Below, piece after piece: positions 19,218-26,947 of a stretch of DNA of 64,000 bases (its first letter is position 1; each line of letters begins with the position of its first letter). The stretch is taken from NCBI GenBank assembly GCA_004431415.1, contig QPMI01000398.1, forward strand, positions 1 through 64,000, given 5' to 3'. The stretch comes from Cyanophora paradoxa. Taxonomy: Eukaryota > Glaucocystophyceae > Cyanophorales > Cyanophoraceae. A program made the translations under genes and the position numbers. A model generated the notes under the pieces. That model ran no database searches. It saw nothing but the letters and a program-made list of their open reading frames with translations, and had not been told where the DNA came from.

Positions 19218-19380
19218 AATCTTCTAATTGCGAAATCTCAAAGGCCCGCTGCAATTCCCTTTTATCGTACTCACGGAGATGTTCCCAAGATAATAACCAT
19301 TCGGCATATTTTGGATCGGTTAAAACAACCTTCAAATGAGTTTCACCGCGGTATTTTCCAAATCGAATTGTTCCTGGCAT
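19207..19380 (-). CDS. 57-aa protein resembling the ExoX-like C-terminal domain
   Basis: This short minus-strand ORF begins MPGTIRFGKYRGETHLKVV and continues with TDPKYAEWLLSWEHL. The pattern FGKYKGKT...V...DPxYxxWLL is the small DNA-associated module found at the C-terminus of ExoX-like exonucleases and alone in many viruses. TTTATATAAA lies four bases upstream of the ATG. This promoter-like element supports a real gene despite the small size. It is convergent with the coiled-coil gene. A role in DNA metabolism is inferred from the motif. Confidence 0.65.
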   Translation of the reverse strand: MPGTIRFGKYRGETHLKVVLTDPKYAEWLLSWEHLREYDKRELQRAFEISQLEDFKT

Positions 19381-19384
19381 TTGT

Positions 19385-19394
19385 TTTATATAAA
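19385..19394 (-). promoter_or_regulatory. TATA-like box upstream of 57-aa gene
   Basis: On the minus strand TTTATATAAA is followed by ACAA and the ATG at 19380. The spacing resembles that of the fibre and capsid gene starts. Confidence 0.45.
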
Positions 19395-19482
19395 CCGCTG
19401 CGATTTAATTTTTCGATTTGAACGCGCCATAAACGTTTCTCGAATTTCTTTCCTATATAACATTCACAGCACCACTCATCAA

Positions 19483-19800
19483 ATGGACAGTGCTGAACTA
19501 ACGACTGCTTCCCGTCCACGAGGCAGGCCTCGCAAGAATTTTGAGAAGCCTGTGCACATACGTAGTGAGGTTACGCCAGAGATACTTGCAGAGAGACGCA
19601 AAAGACGTGCAGATCTGCAGCGAAAGCGATACCATGAAAATCCTGATTACCGGCAGCGGCAGATTGCTGTCTCCCGTCAATATAACCTTGCACACCCTGA
19701 ACGAAAACTTGACAACGACCGAAAATACCGAGAGCGAAGGCGCACTGAAATTAGGTCGCTAATTGCGGCGGGCATAGTTTCCAGCGACCTTACTTCCTAA
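19483..19800 (+). CDS. AT-hook/basic DNA-binding protein, 105 aa
   Basis: The protein contains an AT-hook core (SRPRGRPRKN) near residue 10. Two basic helical repeats follow (RKRYHENPDYRQRQ and NLAHPERKLDNDRKYRERR). The second repeat matches the TIR-borne protein at 25495, which has TPERKLEQNRRYKKSE, so the two are related. TATATAA lies 23 bases upstream (19454-19460), the only gene here with a conventional TATA-to-ATG distance. It probably binds DNA, as a transcription or chromatin factor of the virus. It is convergent with the integrase gene and overlaps its end. Confidence 0.7.
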   Translation: MDSAELTTASRPRGRPRKNFEKPVHIRSEVTPEILAERRKRRADLQRKRYHENPDYRQRQIAVSRQYNLAHPERKLDNDRKYRERRRTEIRSLIAAGIVSSDLTS

Positions 19801-20688
19801 TCGCAGTGAAGGCTCCCCTGCAACCTCTAGTTTTTTGAGCTCACGAGCTTGCCGACTTTGTCCGCTATACTTTTTCGTTTCAATGAGACCCTCGCGCCGT
19901 AGCTGTTGCTCTTGCTTTGCTTTGGCCGCAGCTCGTTCTATTTTTGACTGATTTGGAAGCTGTCTCGGGGCTCGAATTTCTGAAGGCTTGATTCTACGGC
20001 TTAATATCTGTCCCTCTTTGGTTGCGACCCTTATTCGGTTCCTGTCCTGTCCCACGACTGTGTACGTCTCCTTGCTCGGTTTCGTAGCTCCCTTCGCAAA
20101 GATGCTGCTCTTAGGCTCCAGTATCTGCACCTCAGTCCCTGGCTTTGGTAGATTCAACGCGTCTCTCTCAATGTCGTTCTGTCGTTGACGCACCTGGTGC
20201 AGCTGGGCAGCGATCTGCGGGTGATCTCGCATCCAGGCTGGTGAATACTCTCTGCCAAAAGAGCTGTGTTTTGTTTGATTGTATGCCTTGATCAAAGCAG
20301 GCAGCCGGGAGAGAAAATTCGGCGACCCTCGTTCCTCTGTGTCTGCCTGAATCAGGGCTCGCAATGTCCGTGCGAATCGATCGATGATTGCTAGCTTGTC
20401 GCCTTTCGATATGTGATCATCCTTAGCGACGTCGGTGTGCATCGAAAATGAATTCTCTTCTGCCATTGCCCGCACAGCAGCCGTATTAAAGCCATTGTCG
20501 CCAGAAAAACCCCAGATCCCCGGCAGCTGAGCGATGAATTTCGGAATCTGTTTAGCATCTTCAAGCTTTCTGACAACTGCGAATCGAGTTGCAATCTCAA
20601 TCGCTGCAAATAGTCGAAAACGTCCAATGAAAAGTATGTCGACTTGATATGCCCCTGGTGGAGCAGTAATTTTAAATGAGGGCGCCAT
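19759..20688 (-). CDS. int: Retroviral-type (rve) integrase, 309 aa
   Basis: This is an RNase H-fold integrase of the kind carried by Polintons and integrating PLVs. The first catalytic Asp is in YQVDILF (about residue 18) and the second in FSGDNGFN (about 84). The third acidic position falls in KLAIIDRFARTLR, where an Asp replaces the usual Glu. The C-terminal half is basic, with an SH3-like linker (PGTEVQILEP) and a Lys/Arg-rich tail. No HHCC zinc finger or chromodomain was seen. The start overlaps the polymerase stop by one base (TAATG), so both are probably co-expressed. It explains the 6-bp target duplication. Confidence 0.88.
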   Translation of the reverse strand: MAPSFKITAPPGAYQVDILFIGRFRLFAAIEIATRFAVVRKLEDAKQIPKFIAQLPGIWGFSGDNGFNTAAVRAMAEENSFSMHTDVAKDDHISKGDKLAIIDRFARTLRALIQADTEERGSPNFLSRLPALIKAYNQTKHSSFGREYSPAWMRDHPQIAAQLHQVRQRQNDIERDALNLPKPGTEVQILEPKSSIFAKGATKPSKETYTVVGQDRNRIRVATKEGQILSRRIKPSEIRAPRQLPNQSKIERAAAKAKQEQQLRREGLIETKKYSGQSRQARELKKLEVAGEPSLRLGSKVAGNYARRN

Positions 20689-23600
20689 TAGTTATTCGAA
20701 AGATTTTTATAGTGACCTATCGCCCTGGTGTGAACACCATCCTCGCACAGGAATCGCTTGGTATCAAGCGGGTGTAGGGCTTGCTTTGATGTCCGCTGTA
20801 GCCAGATCCGGTGCTGTTTCGATCTGAAGCCGAGAATTCCATCTACGTTGCATGATATGCCCCCAAAGATGCAGTCGTAGTATCGCTCTCGTGTCAGCGA
20901 GCTGCTGAACGTCTTGTTAACGCCCTTGCACTTGTGCACTTGTGATTCCTCTGTGCTCATATAGTACGATTTCGGTCGGTTCGCGATCCACTCAAGCATT
21001 TGTCTGCCGCCACACTCGTCCTTGAACAGCCCGGGAACCTTGCCCATCGATCGTAGTCGCTGCACTTCGTCTTCTGACATCCCTTCAAAGAACGGGTGTC
21101 TCGTAGGGTATTCACTAACATCTAGCTCGTTTTTGATTTTGCGAAGGTCCTCGTATAAATTTTCGGTCTCAATCTCAATTATGAGACTGTCTGTATCTGT
21201 ACCAAGAAGCTTTACTCGCTCGCCCCAAAGCGCTTTCAGCACCTGGTAGTAAAACCGATACATATGTAGCTTTGATAGATCAAGGATTGTGAACCCACAG
21301 TAGATCGGTTTGTTGAGTTTGTATTCGCTCTTTCGCTTATTTACATACACCAAGTTTTCGTCATATATAGCGACCTGTCTCAAGCGGTTCGGCTCTGTGT
21401 TGATTTTCGCTAGTCGTTCTCCTGTTGTCACAAGCTCTGAATTGCAATGCTTGCGTACGTTTTCCATCGTTTTCCCAAACACCGCATTATTTAGTAGCTT
21501 ATAAAGATCTTTTTCATACGGGAATTCTGCCTGTTTTCGCTTCAGAGTGTTCAAATCGATATAGCTCTCTAGCCATGCACTTTGCTCGAACGAAAGCACT
21601 CTGTGTATTCTAGAAACAACCATTCCCATCGACACATAAAACTGTAGCACTCGTGCATCAACAACATAGTTCTTCTTTGGCAACAGGTTTGGAACCAGCT
21701 TTGGCGTTCTCTCGATCCCGCTTAGTTTTTCACGCTCAATAGTTTCTCGCTGCGCCTCTGATAGGTGCTCTTTTGCAATGCACATTCGCTCGGGAGCTAG
21801 TGGATAATCACTAAAATAATCATGCAGCTCTTCTGGACAATGCATGTCAACCTCCAGAGAAAAACCCCTTGAACCATGAACATCAAGGTCTGTTATATAC
21901 AGTTTAGGATCTGTAATACCTCTGACGTCCTCCCATTTGAAGTCCCCTGTCGGTAGTTTTTGTTTCATAGAAAACCCATAAAGGTTGTTCGCATCGAGGT
22001 ACAGTAACCAGCCCTGCTTTTTTCTGTGACCCACGATGTACTTATCAATCCAGGCATTATTAGCTCGAGCATATCTTTTTGATATCATAGAGATTCCTCC
22101 CGGATCCCTTTCTCAATAAAGCGGTGCATATCTTCTTGTCCTTCGTAAAATAGCTCCAGTTGCTGACCAGTGTGCTTCAAAGCCGCCTGCCACGAGAAAC
22201 CTGGAATGCTCATAAAGTAGCTTGGGTCCAGCTTGTACGTCTCCATACACGTGTCACGGTAGTTTTCAAATATGTCTCCTAGAAGAGCTATGTCTGTCTT
22301 CATGTACTCCAATGTATAGTCAGCCATTGTCCTGCAACCAAGCTCACGCCAGACCGATTGAGCGTGGGCATAATCATCCCGAGAGCACTTCGACTGCTTT
22401 AGCTCGTTGTAAAATTGGCGGCGCCCTGGTAGTGATGTCTCTGCAAGACGATCCCAGCCAGTAATGTACTTGTATGGATAGACACCCTTGCGCGTCATTA
22501 GTTTGAACCGTGTCTCGCTCTCATGTAGTGCACGTGTGATATTCTTTTTCACATCAGGTACTGCAGCCGCAAGGCTATCGAGACTACCCTGCAGGTGCTG
22601 AGCAGAGTCACGGAAAACGTAAATGCCGTATGTGAACTGTGACATACGCTCGCTGTTCTGAAACACCTGGTCAAACTTCGTCGACAGTAACTCACGAGGA
22701 CGTAGTTTGCGCTCAAGCCGCTTCCTTGCATTTTTCTCATGATCTGCGCTCAGCTCACGCCCTGCGTATTTGGCTTGAAACTGGCGCTCAACCTCAGCTC
22801 TGAATGCATTTTCTGCGACTTTCCGCCGGTTGTAGCCTGCTGCCAAAGCCCTCACTAATAGGTGAAAGTCAAATCCTCGGCCATTGTGAAAGAATATTGG
22901 GACGGCGGCAGCTTTTGCTCGTCGCCTGTTGCAGGCATTGCAGGCCGCTCCAAGATACTGCCCGGAGTCGTGGCAGTGATCTCGATTTTTATCTTTGACT
23001 TCTTTGAACTCGCTTCCACACATATAGCACGTTTCTGCTGCTTGAAAGGAGCGCTCTTGTTCCTGCGTAATCTGCATCGTCGCTTTCTCCTCCAAGATTC
23101 CCTTAAACTGCGGCTCTTTTTCATCTAGCCAAGTAACAAATGCCTCTGCTGACTCCTCAGTTTGCGAGCCCATATGCGAGAACCAAAACTGCTCCTGTTG
23201 CCTCGTCTCTGAATTTTCAATGCTTTCTACAGTTTCATTCGTTCCTTGATTTTGTCCCTTGTTTAGGATAACTAAGCATCCGATCGAAGATATTGCGTGA
23301 ACGCCTAGCTGCTTCGTCTTTGCTGGACTCTCGGTCTGCAAAACAGGTAGAGTCATTGTTTCCGAGTCAGCATATCCAACAAGCCTTTGCCGAATCGTCT
23401 TCTCGAAGCTGTTGAATTTTATAAAGTGCTCGCCCTTTTTCGGAAGCACGTCCCTGGCGTGCTCATCTCGATCAAGGCACCGGTCGTATTTAAGATGATT
23501 CTGAAAGGCCTCGTCTGAGCCAAAGCCGCACTGGCAGGCCAAGCAATAGTGCTTCGCATTCGACCCATGCTTTCCAAACAGTCGCGATATGTTCTTTATC

Positions 23601-24730
23601 CACAAATAATGTCCCACATCATTCCCGTCGCCTGCTGGCACGTACAGTATCGGTATAGCATCCGTTGCTGCGCTAATGTGGATCGGAACGATGTCTTGCT
23701 TGTCTAGCGCAGTCGTGTAGACGCAGAGCTTAACATTATTCGCACACTCAAATTTGCTGAACATTTTCGAATCGAGTGGCGTCGGATACGTGAGCATTGT
23801 ACAATCTAGCGATGCCTCATGCTGCCGATAGCTTCCTGCATGCCTCGAATCCACCCCTGGGGCCAGCGGATTGCGCGCTGCGAGGACAGCATATTTAAAG
23901 CACTCGTTGTTTGGTGCATTGATATTGATCAAGGCCTGCTTGAGTGCAAGCCAGCTCGGAAGTACAAACCCGCGTCCGCGGCCGCCCATACGTCTGAAGT
24001 ATCTAATCACGGTAAAGCGTAGCTTAATCCACGTCTCGAAGGCGGAAGAATCACGGCTCTTTTCCTGCGCAATAGTATCTAGCTCTTCCAGCTGTGAGCG
24101 GATCGTCTCAACAACGTCTGAGCCTGGGAGTATGCGGTAAAATTTCCTGTGCTCAATCACTACTGCAAGCGCTGAGTCTTCGTTAGGCTTGCGATAGAGT
24201 CCGACTCCTGAGACCTGCAAAGCTATGCCCATTCGATCCTGACTTGCTAATTCTTGCTGCACGCTCGCAAACGCCACTGCGCCTGCTCTGAACCTCGCAT
24301 TATTTTCGAGCTGCGCCTGCATCGACGTGACTCGGCCTGTTCCACGTGAGGGCCGGTACTCCCAGTCAGCGTATGTCCCGTTCAGCGCTGTTCGTGTCGT
24401 CACTGTGCCGTCCTCCTCTGCAATTTCAGTTTCGCTGAACTCGCTCACGCTCGGATCGGGCAGCTCTGAAAATCCTGCTACAATCCCCTCAGCAATAGCA
24501 AGCTCTAGCCGTGCAGCTGCAACTGGTCTCGGCGGCCTCGGTACTGTTGACAGCTCGTTCAAAAGTGATGCGTATTTTTGTAGTGTCGGCAGTCGCGTGC
24601 GTGAGCCACTCGCACTGATGCGCTGCAGTTTGTTTCTGAATTGCCCATGAATAAACCTGCGATTGTACAAAACCTCGGCCTGGCCTGCTATCTGCTCTTT
24701 GAGCCGCGCGATCTCAAACCGTCGCTCCAT
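20688..24730 (-). pseudogene. polB: Protein-primed family B DNA polymerase, one gene broken by a frameshift near 22100
   Basis: The first part (24730-22085) holds the N-terminal PLV/Polinton domain (LPSWLALKQALININAPN). It also has a zinc finger (YCLACQCGFGSDEAFQNH), Exo I YADSET (about residue 454), Exo II HNGRGFD (about 617) and Exo III YMKTD (about 810). An EndoVII-like zinc module, CYMCG...DHCHDSGQYLGAACNACN, lies at about 567. The second part (22088-20688) has polymerase motif A LDANNLYG, motif B KLLNNAVFGKTMEN and motif C GTDTDS. The two overlap at ATGA. The normal junction would pass through a GG-I-S segment that is out of frame by one base in a GGG run (22099-22101), so one ~1348-residue enzyme is expected. 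It replicates the viral DNA, primed by a terminal protein. Confidence 0.93.
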
Positions 24731-24902
24731 TTAACAATAGCACTCCAAAAGATTTTCAGAGAAAGCGCGCAACCAACCGCTCGTTCCTATAGGGCGGTGC
24801 GATTCCTTTATAACATGTCACTGAGGCACATTGTGTGGTAGATCGCAGCTGGTGCTGCTTGGAAAACTGATAGCTGAGTTGGCGCTCTTGCCGCAGCGAT
24901 GT
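24731..24902. promoter_or_regulatory. polB upstream region
   Basis: On the minus strand a TTATAAAGG box lies about 85 bases before the polB ATG, and TTAAATG abuts the ATG. No further gene is seen between polB and the right inverted repeat. Confidence 0.4.
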
Positions 24903-26400
24903 AAAAGCATACGCAAATGCATTTAAATTCGAATTCTAGTAGCGCTTATAACACTACAGTAAGCAGTCTTAGAAGGCATGACGTTTTGACCCCGTAAACC
25001 ACGGTTCCTCGCGACTGAGATCGAATTGGACCAAGCCGCTAAGTATGCTACAGTTTTATGATCTATAAGTACGAAATCCGCAGCGATCGTGTTCAGGCGC
25101 AGCAGCGTTGCTGAGATTCTTAATCGTCGGGTTTGACGACTAAAATGTATGGCGGCTTGACCTCATCACAGAAGCGCACAGGGCGCCGGCCAAAGCGTAA
25201 GCATGCTTAGTATGATGCGAAAGAACGATAAAACAAGCCTCCAGCGCTGGGCGCCGCAGCAGTTCCGAGCTTTTGAACGTTTTGCCCCGAGACGTTCACC
25301 CTAGCCGGCGTGAGCTTGACGGCTTGGTCTCCGGCTCGGTCTCCGGGATCCGGCTTGGATCCGACTCGGTCTCCGGGATCCGGCTTGGATCCGGCTTGAG
25401 CTTGGCGGACGTGACGCGCGCCGAAAGGACGAGTCTGGAAGCTTCCCGGACGTGACGGCCTGGAAGTTTAGGAAGCTTCTCCGTTCTATAAAGTGTGTCT
25501 CGCGCCGGCCCCGCGCATTCGAAATCTCACTCTCTCAACACCACGCTGGATCCTAAGCAGCCGCGACAGTTCAAGACTCCCGAGAGGAAGCTAGAACAGA
25601 ATCGGCGCTACAAGAAGTCGGAGTTGGGCAAAGCTGCGAGACAGCGGGAGAACGCGAAGCACAGGGCTAGAACCGCTGCCGCAAAAGCGATAGCTATGTC
25701 GTTGCGTACAGATCTAGAGAAGAGCTTGCTTGCAGAGGCGACCTACGAGCACGGACGCATGGCGACGGACGCGCAGGATCCGGACGCGCCTTCAGCCCTC
25801 GGGAAGCGGGCGCGCGAGGCGGACAATGTCGATGCTCTCCGCAAGGAGCTCGCGGATATCAAAGCAAAGCTCGCTAAACAGGAGCAGCGCAATGATTGTG
25901 ACCGCATTGATGCTGAAATAAGGCAGGCGATTGCAGCTGCTCGTGATGGCTTCAACTCGCAGCACCTAGACTTTCTCTTCAACCTACGCCGTAATTTGAT
26001 GGTACGCCACCGACCGCCTGGCAGTTTAACGCTATCAAATGCCAGCGACACCGCCAGGCAACACGCGAGTCCGCGGGGTTCGCGACGAACGCGAAGATCT
26101 GGACCATGTACAACAAACACTGGACAGAGCTCCTTAAGCTCGTGCGTACCACTTGTTACATGGCTTTCAGTTATGTTCAGCGGTCCATAACCTGCGCAGC
26201 ATCGACTCTACGAGGAAGCCGACACGGATCCGAAGGCCAATGCGGAGGCCGAGGCGGAGGCAGAGGCCGAGGCAGAGGCCGAGGCGGAGGCCGAGGCAGA
26301 GGCCGAGGCGGAGGCCGAGGCAGAGGCCGAGGCGGAGGCCGAGGCGGAGGCCGAGGCGGAGGCCGAAATGGAGGCCGATACGTAGATCTAGACCGACGCA
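24903..26400. repeat. Inner terminal inverted repeat, right arm (diverged)
   Basis: It matches the left arm in islands (see 3968-5076). It carries a better preserved copy of a TIR-borne gene (25495-26190) and a GAGGCC minisatellite at about 26230-26380. A short GGATCCGGCTTGGATCC-type tandem repeat lies near 25340-25400. Confidence 0.85.
25495..26190 (+). CDS. TIR-borne basic coiled-coil protein (start and 3' part uncertain)
   Basis: The frame encodes a basic region (TPERKLEQNRRYKKSELGKA, then RQRENAKHRAR) and a coiled coil (VDALRKELADIKAKLAKQEQ). Together they resemble a basic DNA-binding protein related to the 105-aa gene at 19483. There is a TATA-like CTATAAA at 25486-25492. However, the first in-frame ATG is only at 25696, so the N-terminus depends on a GTG or on lost sequence. 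After about residue 175 the frame loses protein-like character. Another frame (FATNAKIWTMYNKHWTELLK) looks more natural, so a frameshift near 26020 is likely. The left repeat holds a decayed mirror copy. Confidence 0.45.
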   Translation: MSRAGPAHSKSHSLNTTLDPKQPRQFKTPERKLEQNRRYKKSELGKAARQRENAKHRARTAAAKAIAMSLRTDLEKSLLAEATYEHGRMATDAQDPDAPSALGKRAREADNVDALRKELADIKAKLAKQEQRNDCDRIDAEIRQAIAAARDGFNSQHLDFLFNLRRNLMVRHRPPGSLTLSNASDTARQHASPRGSRRTRRSGPCTTNTGQSSLSSCVPLVTWLSVMFSGP

Positions 26401-26947
26401 TCTCCCGAGGCCGCACCAGACCGCTCTGGGGGCCCGTACCGCTTGGGAGGTCGCCCCTGGTCGCAGACAAGCAGCGACGCTGCGCCAAGCGCCTAGATAG
26501 AGCTCGCCCGCGCTGTGCCTCACGTTCCCTCCAGACTGTAAACACGCCCAGCTAGTGCTGAACCCGTTTCCTCAGTTAGCTTCGCTGTACACATCATTAT
26601 CGCATAGCTAGCGCTGAACGTGTTTCCTCAGTTAGCTTCTCTGTACACATTAATATCGTCTAGCCTATTCTGCCCCGTTGCTCTGCAGACCGCGCTCAAG
26701 GGGGGCCGCGCTCCTCTTCGTCTCTTCTACTTGATAGCACTGTCTTGAATAGACATGAGCTATTGCTAGGCTTTGACCTAGGGAAAAGGCCGGCAGACGT
26801 AACAAGAGAGCGGGGTAGACGTAACGAGAGAGCGGGGTTGAAGGGAGAGTGGGGTGGACGCTAGGGCTGGTGCAGTAAGCGAGGGGGTGAGGGGATGGGG
26901 GTGGTGGAGAGGGGTGGGCCACCGCGGTGGGCTCTCTCTCATTTTTT
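26401..26947. repeat. Outer terminal inverted repeat, right arm
   Basis: Reverse complement of 3422-3967 with one homopolymer difference. It ends at TTTTTT, followed by the target duplication. Confidence 0.93.

Larger units (their letters stand above)
3422..26947. mobile_element. Integrated Polinton-like virus (PLV), 23.5 kb
   Basis: The element is bounded by inverted repeats starting AAAAAATGAGAGAGAGCCC and by a 6-bp target duplication. It contains the diagnostic set of the Polinton/PLV class: protein-primed DNA polymerase B, rve-family integrase, A32-like packaging ATPase, a jelly-roll major capsid candidate and minor capsid candidates. It adds a phage-like fibre cassette and a patatin-like lipase. 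Its interior is clearly AT-richer than the flanking host DNA. No Ulp1-like maturation protease and no helicase were recognised, which favours a PLV over a canonical Polinton. It sits inside the gag gene of a retroelement. Three core genes carry 1-nt frameshifts, so as read it is not intact. Confidence 0.93.

Noticed and set aside
20688-24730. Two separate polymerase genes expressed by ATGA overlap
   Set aside because: The first lacks all palm motifs and the second lacks the exonuclease. The conserved junction is readable only if one G is added in a GGG run, so one broken gene is the simpler reading.
26150-26550. Gly/Arg- and Pro/Arg-rich ORFs over the GAGGCC minisatellite
   Set aside because: They appear in all frames of a simple repeat and have no conserved feature. 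They are composition artefacts.
3422-26947. Element is a virophage or a classical Polinton
   Set aside because: No Ulp1-like protease was found, and no virophage-type helicase. The fibre cassette and gene set fit a PLV better, although the boundary between these groups is not sharp.
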